Counted from the stretch's first letter, positions 10,476-20,440 are shown. The stretch: DNA of 64,000 bases from Spodoptera frugiperda (GCF_023101765.2 NC_064229.1:4840001-4904000); one strand, 5' to 3'. Numbers and translations are program-made. Notes: generated from the sequence alone by a model not told the origin.

Positions 10476-10760
10476 TGGTCGGGCGGCGAGCCACCTTTGC
10501 TCGCCTTTCGCAGGCCTGTGCTTACGGTGGTGGATGAAATCGTCTCGTGATCCCCGACGCCCGGAATGTCTCCCACGATGGCGGAGGCATGAGGAGGTTC
10601 GTTTCCTTAAGCGCCCCGCTCCTCCTCTTACCCAGCATGACTACTTCGTAGAAGGAGGAGACGGCATCCCAGTCCGCCTCGCTCCTCACCATGGAATATA
10701 GAATGTCTGGAGTTTCAACCGTTGATCGCGACGTGGTTGATCGCAGGTTGTTTTAAGCCT
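10476..10760 (-). mobile_element. LINE C-terminal coding fragment, decayed
   Basis: On the minus strand this GC-rich stretch translates to a peptide containing MVRSEADWDAVSSF and RRSGALKETNLLMPPP. This is the style of the C-terminal tail of lepidopteran LINE ORF2 proteins. No intact frame covers it. Similar sequence occurs at 7916-7985. The family assignment rests on general resemblance. Confidence 0.4.
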
Positions 10761-12400
10761 TCCTCGATAAATGGACTATCCACCACAAAATAATAATTAT
10801 CCGGAACTAATTACCAGATTATGGCGTTCAAACAATATAAAGGTGTTCAAAAAAAAAAGATAAGTCTTTGTGAATTTGTTCGTTTAAGTAAATAGTATAA
10901 ATTTACCCTTAAGCGTCGAGCATGCACGAAAAGACTGCTGACTGTTGATGAAGTGAAAGAGGTAGGTTATACATAAGTAGCAATTACCTTCCCCCATGGG
11001 GGACAGGCGTGAGGTTATATATGTAGGTAGTAAATAGGTATAGATTACATTACATATTTGCTTAGAAACCTACAATGCAATCAACAAACATTGAACACGT
11101 GAACCCAAGAAGTATTTTACAGCAACTGTAATAATAATGTCACGAAGCTAGCAGTGCCACCGGTGCTCAACTTATGAACATTGTGAATCATAAAAGTGAC
11201 CACAGCACGTTTCCAGTAGTTTTCATTTTCAGTACTCTGTACAATGTAAAGAATATTGTTTCTTATTTCTAGTTTATACGGCTAATTCTTAACGACATAA
11301 AAGGGAGACAAAAAGGAAGTGTCAGACTCATACTGACTAAGAATGGTACGCGGTATATTGACTCCGGAGCAACAAAGCCCTATTATGTGGTGTGAGTGAA
11401 GCCACAGGCGGAACTAGTCCTACTATCATAAAAAATGTATATGTCATAAATAATTATCTGGAGTAACATAGAGTACCTCGTTTTTTAGAGGCATTCCACA
11501 TTGGGCACCCATTTAAATGGCACCCAAGCTAATGGCACCGATGATGTTCCACATTGGGCACCCTTATGTATTTTTCGTGGGTGCCATTGGTGGAATAACT
11601 TTTAATTTTATATTTTATTCCACATATGGCACCTGCGCATAACTAGATACTAGTTTTGGGAAGTTTACGTTTCTCAGCACGTTAAATAATATCGAATATG
11701 ATCCGTGGAGTGTTTATTAATATATCATTCATCAAGTGAAACCTATAGCATAGAGCAGTTCTGTGTTTTTAAGTACTAGGGTATCATAAGCAAGTTGGAG
11801 TTTGACATCGTGTACTACATCATCTGATTCGTGTCACATTTGTGGGCGTTACAAAAAAAAGACTTATGAGTGATCTCCATACTGTAGGTATATGGAGATT
11901 GTTTAGTTTTGACATTGAATAATTAATGAGATTTTATTGGATTGAAATTGAGATTGGTTTCCAATCAGATGATGATGATGTGACTGTTTACGTTTGAACC
12001 TTCTGATCTGCGCACATTGTACCAGGATACTCTTAAAACTAATAGGTGAAAAGTTTGCACGACCCACTGCACTTATGTTACAATTTATTGTTATTGTTAT
12101 ACCCAACTAGTGTCATTGATACTGAGCAGATTACGCTTAGTACGCTAGTAGGTACTTACAATTACAATAAGACCTTATCTAAACTTCTGAACTAATATTA
12201 TAAAGAGGTAATATTTTTTTGTTTGTTTGTACTGAATAGGCTCAATAACTGAATGTAATGAATAGTTTTAAAAATTCTTTCACCATTATGAATGTACATC
12301 TTTCCAAAGTAAGATTAGTCCCGTCAAATTAGACATTTGAACCACGACAAGTTCACACCTAGCTGAAAATTGGTTGTGAAAAATGTTCAAATCACAATTA
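10761..12400. other. Intergenic DNA with a short repeat cluster at 11495-11640
   Basis: No gene is seen. At 11495-11640 the phrase ttccacattgggcaccc occurs twice, with an inverted partner further on (gggtgccattggtggaataa, then attccacatatggcacc). It looks like a small degenerate inverted-repeat element. Confidence 0.5.
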
Positions 12401-12770
12401 TAAACATTGTGTCAAAAGTCCCAATAATTGATCTCGTTCATCAAAAAATTGATTTTTCGCGATTTTCTTGAAAACGGTAAGTTTTGTCGCAAAATTACTT
12501 CAGACATAATTTGTAGATGAGAAAATTTCCTATTAAAAAGATATCAATATTTTTTTAAGTTAGAGGAGTGGGGATGACATTGATTTTTCCACTTTAGAAG
12601 CGTCTAACTTTCACACGATTGATTTTGACGAAAAACGGTTTTAGAAACATTTAATGTTTTTTTTTAAGTTTTATCCATAGACACCCATCACGAATAGGTT
12701 AGCTGGAAATAGACTGTCTAATTAAATTTGTCTTCGTTTGAGTGTGTGACGTTTTATTTCTACCTAGGCG
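12401..12770 (-). repeat. Dispersed repeat related to 47500-47720 (inverted) and 52140-52330
   Basis: It shares, in the opposite orientation, the phrases tccatagacacccatcacga, 'ttgattttgacgaaaa' and a 'ccactttagaagcgtctaac' block with the insert at 47275-47944. It is an old diverged copy without coding capacity. Confidence 0.55.
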
Positions 12771-12798
12771 ACAGTGGCGCCAAACCGAACAATGCTAA

Positions 12799-13010
12799 AT
12801 CTATTATATAAAAATAAGTCGGGTTTTCCTTCCTGACGCTATAACTCCAGAAAGCACAAACCGATTTCCACGGTTTTGCATTCGTTGGAAAGGTCTCGGG
12901 CTCCGTGAGGTTTATAGCAAAGAAAATTTGAAAAAATCCAAGAGAAAAGTAGGAAAACAGGGAAAATCATTGGTAGCGAAACGGAGTTCGCCGGGTTTGC
13001 TAGTAGGATA
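12799..13010 (-). repeat. Inverted partner of the repeat at 17290-17497
   Basis: About 210 bp, running from aatctattatataaaaataa to gggtttgctagtag. It matches the reverse complement of 17290-17497 at roughly 90 percent by eye. The two arms lie 4.3 kb apart in inverted orientation, with Ly6-like gene 1, a SINE and the minisatellite between them. Its style resembles the ends of Helitron/Helentron-type or other dispersed lepidopteran repeats, but the family is not certain. Confidence 0.65.
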
Positions 13011-13982
13011 TAACTTCTGCAGAAAGCGTTAACCCAAGAACCAGTTAACATCAGGACTAGGTCATCGTTTTTTTTTAATAGAAACTTCAAAAATAAAAAC
13101 GTGCATACATAAAACTTTCTTTGTAAGAAGTATTAAATAGGGCGCACTCTTTCTCTTTCTCCCTTTCCCCTCTATTTTCTACTATTGCTTCTTCTGTAGT
13201 TTAGATTCATAAGAACTGTTAATAAAGTTCTCCTTCTTTTTCACCATGCATCAGTTTTACCACCCTCATAAACCACGAAAACGACACTTTCGTTAGATCG
13301 TATTTACTTCAGTTACCTTGGGCCCGTTATTCAAAGTCAAACTCAAATATTAATTCCAATTAAACCATAAATAGGTAGAATAGAAATATTAGAAAAAAAT
13401 ATGTAGCTGTTACATAATATACAAATACATTAAATAATAGTTTTAACAATATGTTTGTCGTCCGATAGTTCTCTAACATCTGATAATTTTAAATATTAAT
13501 TTGTACTGTAAAATTTATGTAAAATTGTAAATAATAACTTCTTTGATGTCAAAGCCAATAGACATAATAATATAGCAACCTACAACCTGCAAGGTATATT
13601 GTTGGTAATATTGGCATTATAGCTATACTTCAGATTTTATCTGTAGTGATTGATAAAAATAAAGATTTTGAGGGGGACAAAATTCAAATGGCATTTTAAA
13701 TTGATTGGCATAAAATTTAACAAGAGGCAACTCTATTCCTAAGTCCTATCTCTAATCAATGAAAATTCTCTCTTGTATAAAAACTACCACACTTGCTATT
13801 CCAATTTACTTTAGACATTGGCTCAAATTGCCATTAAAAAAAAAGTTATAGTTCGACGGTTCACAATCTGCCGTCACCATTCGATACGAGCAGAATAGTC
13901 GACAACTTTGTATTGGGGACTCGGTTGCCATCAAGAAAAAAAAAATTTACTCTTTGACCCTCGTAATAGTAATTTTGTCAAA
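13011..13982. other. Upstream region of Ly6-like gene 1, no other gene
   Basis: AT-rich, with no recognisable coding sequence. A possible transcribed leader precedes the ATG at 13983, but no convincing TATA box or initiator could be singled out. Confidence 0.4.
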
Positions 13983-15059
13983 ATGACGTGTAATTGGGGT
14001 CATTTATATTTTACAATTTTATTTTATATTATAATAATACAAAGCTTAAATTGTTCTTCTGTATCGAAGTCCACAAATCCAAACGAATATGTTGTTGAAC
14101 CTTTGTATTTACCGGATGAACTCACTGATGAGATATACGACGGTCTTCTTAGGCAAAGACCGGACTTGGAGCCTGTTCTAAGTGCTCAGAGAAAGACACA
14201 AATTGAGCGACGACAAAATAAAGAAGGCGAGTTTCTAGATCAAGAGCAAGAGATACTGTTGGTCGAAAACGAAGACAACGATATCACGAGACCATTACGC
14301 GAATTTGAGGATGGGCGCACTACGATGGAAGTAAATCCATTGCTTGTTCCAGAATTCACCAAAAACGAAAAGCAAAGGCTTCCTTTCATAGTCAACAAAA
14401 AACAACGTTTTAACGATACCACGGGATTATATTCTAATGATTGGGATAGGGCTTGGGATAATGCTTGGTGGGCAGCTAATTGCTACACTTGCTACGCTGA
14501 AGATGAAAGTGTCGAAAACAGCAAAACACCGAGGCAAAATTTGTGTCATACAGCGTTCCAATCAAATGATTGGAGGTATGTAACATCGCAGAAATATTTC
14601 AAAAGTGGTTGTTACTACAGCTGGGAGTACCGGAAGAGAGGATATTGGAAGTATAAACGGTACTTTTGGCGAGGTGGATATAAAGGAACCTATGGTGCGA
14701 CACTACACCGACTGGGTTCTTATGCAAAAGGATGTATGAAGAGATTTTCAGATGTTAGTGAGATGTTTACTATGCGTGCTTGCCGAGGTTGGTGGCCAAT
14801 GTACGTAGGTGGCTTGAAGGAGAATAGAATGGTTAAATTGGAATTTCCAATTACCAAAGATATAAATAATACTTGCAGAACATCTAAACATGCGACCTTG
14901 ACTCCATTTCAGCGGGGAGTCTCCCTGTATGGTCGCTTCCACGCCTGCACATGCGTGGGCAGGTATTGCAACAATACTGTCGTCAACGGTATTTATGTGC
15001 CGTTACTTGTAATAACAGTAATAGTAATTTATGATGAAATAAAACCATATTTGTTTTAG
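13983..15059 (+). CDS. Ly6/uPAR-like secreted, probably GPI-anchored protein, paralog 1 (358 aa)
   Basis: An intronless frame. The ATG at 13983 was chosen over the upstream in-frame ATG at 13908 because paralogs 2 and 3 start here in the same context (ttttgtcaaaatgac or close). Residues 1-24 are a signal peptide. 35-75 are a conserved acidic/amphipathic region (LYLPDELTDEIYD, RQRPDLEP). 95-112 are the acidic core ending ITRPLREFEDGR. KKQR with the sequon N144-D-T follows. Residues 167-329 hold ten cysteines (167, 170, 188, 210, 251, 267, 298, 322, 324, 329), closing as CTCVGRYCNN. 333-350 are hydrophobic, as for a GPI signal. The pattern CX2C...GCMKR...MRAC...CXCX4CN fits quiver-type Ly6 domains, but C4-C5 is enlarged by a W/Y/R/K-rich insert (WKYKRYFWRGGYKG). 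Probable sites are cell surface or secretory pathway. The function is unknown. Confidence 0.85.
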   Translation: MTCNWGHLYFTILFYIIIIQSLNCSSVSKSTNPNEYVVEPLYLPDELTDEIYDGLLRQRPDLEPVLSAQRKTQIERRQNKEGEFLDQEQEILLVENEDNDITRPLREFEDGRTTMEVNPLLVPEFTKNEKQRLPFIVNKKQRFNDTTGLYSNDWDRAWDNAWWAANCYTCYAEDESVENSKTPRQNLCHTAFQSNDWRYVTSQKYFKSGCYYSWEYRKRGYWKYKRYFWRGGYKGTYGATLHRLGSYAKGCMKRFSDVSEMFTMRACRGWWPMYVGGLKENRMVKLEFPITKDINNTCRTSKHATLTPFQRGVSLYGRFHACTCVGRYCNNTVVNGIYVPLLVITVIVIYDEIKPYLF

Positions 15060-15465
15060 AAAATATGTATTTGTTATGTATCCTAGAGCCTGTCCACATC
15101 TCCACGTCCCTCGATAACATGGAACGATGCGGTAACTTGACACCGTACGTTGACGTGACGTGCAAATTCACGTTAACGTAACGTAAAAACGACGCAGAAA
15201 CGTTACACGACGCCGTGGCTCGTAAAATTCTGGTACATTCTGCACTAACATGCGTCAGTCTCGTTTGAGATATAGACCGCACATTGTTCACACAGTACAG
15301 TATTCTGCTTCTGCTATTGTTAAAAAGTGTACGGGTCGGAAGGATCGGGCTGTGGATCTTTCCTCGACGCACCCGTGATTTGGTCAGGGAGCCAGTGGAG
15401 TGTATGATGATGTGAGAAGAAATAATTTCTCTTGTATTGATTTAACACAATACTTTAATATCGAC
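15060..15465. repeat. Dispersed repeat downstream of gene 1
   Basis: It contains tandem-like ACGTTA/ACGTGACG motifs (gttgacgtgacgtgcaaatt, then acgttaacgtaacg). A related, partly inverted piece lies at 23770-23880. There is no coding potential. It is probably a MITE remnant. Confidence 0.45.
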
Positions 15466-15660
15466 TGCACGGTTGGTGCGGTGGCTGGGCAACTGGCTGC
15501 CGCGCAACGGGTAGCGGGTTCGATTCCCGCAGGGAGCAACTCTTTGTGTGATCCACAAATTGTTGTTTCGGGTCTGGGTATCATGTGTATGTGAACTTGT
15601 ATGTTTGTAAACGCACCCACGACACAGGAGAAAATCCTAGTATAGGGCAACGTTTAAAAA
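15466..15660 (+). mobile_element. tRNA-derived SINE, second family, full length
   Basis: The head (ggttggtgcggtggctgggc, B-box gggttcgattcc) is followed by a body with gtgatccacaaattgttg and cgcacccacgacacaggaga, ending near tagggcaacgtttaaa. A minus-strand copy with the same head and body is at 56582-56766. The shared body beyond the tRNA-like part rules out a tRNA gene. Confidence 0.8.
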
Positions 15661-16218
15661 AAATATTGATTTTCCATAGGTACTAATGATGTTAACACGT
15701 AGTGGATTGAGTTACGCGACTATATATAAAATTATATTATATCAACTACATATGACGTTCATTGACACACTGAGGACGTCTCGGAAGGAGTCGTCCTTAT
15801 ATAGGCGGGCCGCGCAAACAAGATCGTTCCTGTCCTGGGCCAACGTCGCGGGCGTTCTTTACCAGTACTTGCTTCTCGTGGCCAAGGGAACACTTACAAA
15901 AAAATAATATCTACATTTTGCTTATTTCAACAAAGAAGAAGGATCAAAATTACCCAAAAAGAAAGATAAAATTATATAAAAATATATACGGCATACTTCT
16001 TATCTTAATTTTTTTACATCTTCGTATGTAAAAACTGCTTTGAAAATAGTTCAAGCGCTATTATGAAAAAATCGTCTGTATGAGCATGTATTTATGGCCC
16101 GATTTAAAAAAACTTTTTTTTTAAATTACAGATCTCCAGGATCTATAAAAATAAACTCTTTTCTTTCAACAAAAGTAGTTTTTTTATTTTTTCAAGGTGA
16201 TGTTAATAACGTATGTAG
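15661..16218. other. Intergenic DNA between the SINE and the minisatellite
   Basis: No gene is seen. The stretch runs into the minisatellite at 16219 without a visible element boundary. Confidence 0.4.
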
Positions 16219-17175
16219 CGAGAATATCATCCGTCGCGTCGTTTACGTGCTGTGTTATAACGAGAATATCATCCGTCGCGTCGTTTACGTGCTGTGTTAT
16301 AACGAGAATATCATCCGACGCGTCGTTTACGTGCTGTGTTATAACGAGAATATCATCCGACGCGTCGTTTACGTGCTGTGTTATAACGAGAATATCATCC
16401 GACGCGTCGGTTCCGTGCTGTGTTATAACGAGAATATCATCCGACGCGTCGTTTACGTGCTGTGTTATAACGAGAATATCATCCGACGCGTCGTTTACGT
16501 GCTGTGTTATAACGAGAATATCATCCGACGCGTCGTTTACGTGCTGTGTTATAACGAGAATATCATCCGACACGTCGTTTACGTGCTGTGTTATAACGAG
16601 AATATCATCCGACGCGTCGGTTCCGTGCTGTGTTATAACGAGAATATCATCCGACGCGTCGTTTACGTGCTGTGTTATAACGAGAATATCATCCGACGCG
16701 TCGTTTACGTGCTGTGTTATAACGAGAATATCATCCGACGCGTCGTTTACGTGCTGTGTTATAACGAGAATATCATCCGACGCGTCGTTTACGTGCTGTG
16801 TTATAACGAGAATATCATCCGTCGCGTCGTTTACGTGCTGTGTTATAACGAGAATATCATCCGACGCGTCGGTTCCGTGCTGTGTTATAACGAGAATATC
16901 ATCCGTCGCGTCGTTTACGTGCTGTGTTATAACGAGAATATCATCCGACGCGTCGTTTACGTGCTGTGTTATAACGAGAATATCATCCGACGCGTCGTTT
17001 ACGTGCTGTGTTATAACGAGAATATCATCCGTCGCGTCGTTTACGTGCTGTGTTATAACGAGAATATCATCCGACGCGTCGTTTACGTGCTGTGTTATAA
17101 CGAGAATATCATCCGTCGCGTCGTTTACGTGCTGTGTTATAACGAGAATATCATCCGACGCGTCGGTTCCGTGCT
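16219..17175 (+). repeat. 42-bp minisatellite, about 22.8 copies
   Basis: The 42-bp unit runs from cgagaatatcatccg to gtgctgtgttataa, repeated without any length change over 957 bp. There are four unit variants. They differ at ccgTcg/ccgAcg, at gTTTAcg/gGTTCcg, and by one cacg change in copy 9. Because 42 is a multiple of three, long artificial reading frames exist on both strands. Coding is not supported: the frames are pure repeat and start or end outside any recognisable domain. Confidence 0.95.
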
Positions 17176-17289
17176 TCGCGCGCTAACGCGAGCCGCGGCG
17201 TTCCCGCCGATCCTCACGTCGCCAGTCGGTGAGTCGGCCCTACACGTCCGTAGTGAAAGAACGCGCGCGCGGCGCCCTACCTTATACTT
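17176..17289. other. GC-rich segment next to the minisatellite
   Basis: CpG-rich spacer (cgcgcgctaacgcgagccgc and similar) between the last minisatellite unit and the inverted repeat. It has no coding support and may be part of the same mobile element. Confidence 0.4.
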
Positions 17290-17497
17290 GACTAGCAAAC
17301 CTGGCGAACTCCGTTTCGCCACCAAAGATTTTCCCTGTTTTCCTGCTTTTCTCTTGATTTTTCCTGAATTTTCTTTCCTATAAACCTCACGGAACCCGAG
17401 ACCTTTCCAACGAATGCAAAACCGTGGAAATCGGTTCGCGCGTTCTGGAGTTATAGCGTCAGGAAGGAAAAACCGACTTATTTTTATATTATAGATT
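17290..17497 (+). repeat. Inverted partner of the repeat at 12799-13010
   Basis: Runs from actagcaaacctggcgaact to ttatattatagatt. It is the reverse complement of 12799-13010 with scattered differences. It ends next to a CpG-rich stretch and the minisatellite, an arrangement seen in Helentron-like elements with internal tandem repeats. That family assignment is inference. Confidence 0.65.
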
Positions 17498-17519
17498 AAA
17501 CGAAATAAAATGTACAAAT

Positions 17520-17688
17520 ATAGTTAATTTTGTCATTAATAAACGATATTTCGACATGAAAATAAAACTAAAAGAAAGTATTTTCTCAATTGAAAGTTAT
17601 GATTTACTTAAATATCAATTATCATTAACTTTGAGTAACGACTGAACTTTAAGAAAATTCAAAACATCAATATAACATTGAAAATAAA

Positions 17689-17728
<40 letters not shown>

Positions 17729-17900
17729 TTTTTGATAAGTAATTTGTTTCGTAGTAATCGATTTTAAGAAAATCGATTAAACAACACCCTCACCCCCGCT
17801 ACTTGGACATCCCTTTTTGGTTACTTCGTGAATCTTCGTGCCTATTCGGCAATACTCTGTACCTACTCGGTTATATGTCTCTGTCACACGTTAGCATTGG
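17520..17900. repeat. Dispersed repeat, with an AT microsatellite and T-run at 17687-17733
   Basis: It shares 'aacatcaatataacattgaa' and the block ggacatccctttttggttac through gtctctgtcacac with copies at 30130-30350, 38705-38945 and 46325-46565. An (AT)n tract followed by a long T-run interrupts it. Confidence 0.6.
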
Positions 17901-18175
17901 CGTATAGACGCGCCGCTACGTTCCCGCTCCGCACGGCGCTGCTCCGCACCGCCTCGCTGTTCTCCGCTCCGCACCGCCCCGCTGTCCTCCGCACCGCATC
18001 GTCTCGCTATATATTTGTATGAATATCCGCTCAGCTCTGCTCCGCCCCGCTCATGCTGTTTCCATTGAAGCGGTGCGGAGATTTCGAGCATAGTGATTGG
18101 CCAATTCGTGCAACGCTAAGCTCCTCTCCGCCCCGCTCCGCGTCAATGGAAACGCGGCCTTATAAACAATATAAC
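17901..18175. repeat. CCGC-rich degenerate repeat
   Basis: A strongly biased stretch of repeated ctccgcaccgc-type words. It has opposed versions near 18060-18160 (gcggtgcggagatttcgagc, and ctccgcgtcaatggaaacgc) and looks like an inverted-repeat MITE. The apparent ORFs are low-complexity artefacts. Confidence 0.5.
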
Positions 18176-18363
18176 ATCACGCTACAATCAATAGGAGCCG
18201 AACAGTGAGTGAAAAATTATTTATGTCGCGGCGTGTTGATCACTTCTCGTGCAGCAGCCGTGGCGTGTTTCAACTGTATACCTCCTGTCTGTAACTTTTT
18301 AATTTAATATTCAGTTTGATATTGTAACAGTGAATTATTATTATCTTTAATATACTTGTTTTA

Positions 18364-19115
18364 TGTTTTTTTTATGTTAAATGGACCGACGTTTGGCCGC
18401 TATCTCGCCTTATGGTAAGTGATGATACGGCCTACGATGGAGCACGTCTGCCCATAAGCAACCTATTTACTCGGGCTTTGAAGACACCCAGGTTATACCC
18501 ATCAGGAAACACAGACTCCGGCAGAGAGTTCCACTCCCTAGCAGTTCGCATAAGGAAGCTTGGAGCGAAGCGCTTCGTGCGAGTGGGTGGGATATCCACC
18601 ATGAAACAGTGACGCCTCGCCGATTGTCTTGTGGTTCGATGATGGAAAGGACTAGGGCGAATCAAGTTGAGCAATTCCCCCGCACACTCTCCGAAATGTA
18701 TCCGGTAAAAAACGGAAAGGCTAGCGACCTTGCGCCTGTGTTCAAGGCTTTGAAGCCGGGCCTCCACAAGCGCATCATCATTGGCACTTCTTGGCACGCC
18801 TTTCAATGAGTTCGAGCACATCCAGCTGGTATTTGGCCGAGCCATCCCAAAGGTGAGAACAGTACTCCATACATGACCGAACCTGCGCTTGGTACAGGCT
18901 CAGCAGTTGTTTCGGTGTGAAGTACCGTCTCATCTCCGAGAAGATACCCAACTTCCTAGAGAAAGAGCGTTGCTGAAAGTACTGACCCCTGACGCCTCGA
19001 TGCCAAATTGGTCAGACGAGCACCCATCGATGACTACTCGAATTGACCGATCCCTCAGGAAGTCTGCAATCCATCTGCATAGATCAGCTTTGTTAACGAT
19101 GTTTGCTCTTTGAAA
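18364..19115 (-). mobile_element. CR1/Jockey-like LINE, 3' fragment with internal deletion (copy 1)
   Basis: A poly-T stretch marks the 3' end on the minus strand. 18432-18845 translates to the C-terminal part of ORF2, with the LINE signature TAREWNSLPESVF and YNLGVFKARVNRLL. Upstream of that, sequence equivalent to part of copy 2 (about 21860-22205) is missing, so the frame jumps to the RT region near 18970-19110. It is dead. The clade is given by resemblance only. Confidence 0.75.
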
Positions 19116-19327
19116 GTGACTGAGACCTCTGAGTTTATTTCGGCATTTCTGAAATGCCCACCCCTTCAGTAGCTTAATTTAAAGTAACAGTGCGATGAAC
19201 AGAAATAAACAATAGTTTCATATCGAACACTTTATTATTTAACTGCTACCTACGTCATATTGCCCACATGTATTCCTGACTAAATACTTTTTTTATTTAA
19301 GTATCATAAGTTATTATAAATAAAACC
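19116..19327. other. 3' flank of gene 2, no gene seen
   Basis: Short intergenic stretch. No AATAAA lies very close to the stop at 19328, unlike paralogs 1 and 4-6, so the poly(A) site of gene 2 is not evident. Confidence 0.35.
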
Positions 19328-20440
19328 TTAATTATAAATATAACAATAAATATAACAAATAAGTATAAGTAACGGCATATAAATATTGTTGACGACACTA
19401 TTATTGCAATACCTGCCCAGGCATGCGCAGGTGCGTAAGCGACCATATAGTGAAATTCCCCGATGAAATGGTAACAAGGTTGCATGATGAGCTATTCTAC
19501 AAGTTTCATTTTCGTGTATACTAATCGAAAAATCCAGTCTAATCTGTCTACTTTCCATCAAGCCACCTATCCACATAGGCCAATAACCTCGGCAAGCACG
19601 ATAAGTCCAGATCTCACCGACATCCGAATATCTCTTCATGCATCCTTTTGTCCAAGCGCCCATTCGGTGTACTGTCATACCATAACTACCATCATATAAT
19701 TTCCCTTTCCACCAATAACGTCTATACCTCCAATATCTTTTGAGTCGGTATTTCCAGTTGTAGTAACAAGCAGTTTTAAAATATTTAATCTGTGATTTGT
19801 ATCTATAATCATCTGAATTGAACGCTTTATGACAGGTATTTAGCCTAGGTATTTTCATGTTGTCGACGTAGCAAACGTAACAACTAGCCACTTTCCACGC
19901 ATTATCCCAAGCATATTCCTCATCACTTCTGAAAGGCCATATTCTCCTGGTATCATTCAAACGTAGTTCTGTGTTGTTTTCCTCTAAGCTTCTGTTCAAG
20001 TACTTTTGGTGTAACGCATATTCCGGTATAAGCAATGGATCTATGGACAGTGTAGAACGCCCGTCGTCGAAGTCGCTTAAAGGTCTCGTGATGTCATCGT
20101 CATCATTTTCAAGCAAAATCATCTCTTTCTCTGTATCATTCTTCAGATATTTATCATAAAACGGGTATTTGGTCTTTTTCTTTTGTTTTTTCTTTAAATA
20201 AGGTATTTCTTGTCGCCGAAGTTGTGTCCTTCTCTGAACACTTAGGATAGGCTCCAAGTCCGGTCTTTGTCTAACGAGTGCGTCATACATCTCGTCAGTG
20301 AGGCCTTCCGGTAAAAATACGGGTTGAAGAATATATTCGCTTGGATTTCTAGATCTCGATAAAAGAGAACAATTTAAACTTTGTATTAATATTATACTAA
20401 ATAAAATTGTAAAATATAAATGACTGCAAAACGTCATCAT
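19328..20440 (-). CDS. Ly6/uPAR-like secreted, probably GPI-anchored protein, paralog 2 (370 aa)
   Basis: An intronless frame. Start: MMTF, with two adjacent ATGs; the second (20437) aligns best with paralogs 1 and 3. The signal peptide ends near C24. The linker has FLPEGLTDEMYDAL, RQRPDLEP, a Lys-rich insert unique to this copy (KKKQKKKTK, about 83-91) and the acidic core ENDDDDITRPLSDFDDGR at 111-128. Sequons include N162-D-T. Ten cysteines lie at 187, 190, 203, 225, 267, 283, 314, 338, 340 and 345, with spacings 3, 13, 22, 42, 16, 31, 24, 2, 5. The C4-C5 insert is very aromatic and basic (YWRYRRYWWKGK). The tail after CNNS is hydrophobic (LLILICYIYCYIYN) with two extra cysteines. A surface-anchored Ly6-like protein is inferred; the biological role is unknown. 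Confidence 0.85.
   Translation of the reverse strand: MMTFCSHLYFTILFSIILIQSLNCSLLSRSRNPSEYILQPVFLPEGLTDEMYDALVRQRPDLEPILSVQRRTQLRRQEIPYLKKKQKKKTKYPFYDKYLKNDTEKEMILLENDDDDITRPLSDFDDGRSTLSIDPLLIPEYALHQKYLNRSLEENNTELRLNDTRRIWPFRSDEEYAWDNAWKVASCYVCYVDNMKIPRLNTCHKAFNSDDYRYKSQIKYFKTACYYNWKYRLKRYWRYRRYWWKGKLYDGSYGMTVHRMGAWTKGCMKRYSDVGEIWTYRACRGYWPMWIGGLMESRQIRLDFSISIHENETCRIAHHATLLPFHRGISLYGRLRTCACLGRYCNNSVVNNIYMPLLILICYIYCYIYN

Noticed and set aside
13908..13982. Upstream in-frame ATG as the start of paralog 1
   Set aside because: It would put 25 hydrophilic residues before the signal peptide. Paralogs 2 and 3 start at the position equivalent to 13983, with conserved context.
16219..17175. CRISPR-like array
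   Set aside because: Units are contiguous with no variable spacers, and the genome is eukaryotic.
16094..17383. A 429-aa plus-strand ORF, a 329-aa ORF in another frame and a 129-aa minus-strand ORF across the minisatellite
   Set aside because: They exist because the 42-bp unit is a multiple of three and has no stop in several phases. There is no signal peptide, domain or codon bias, and flanking residues are unrelated.
17828..18091. Short ORFs in the CCGC-rich stretch
   Set aside because: Low-complexity composition, no domain, and repeat-like inverted words.
18432..18845. 137-aa protein repeated at 18432 and 21331 as a host gene
   Set aside because: It is the C-terminal end of LINE ORF2, adjacent to a poly-A tail and to RT motifs in the longer copy.
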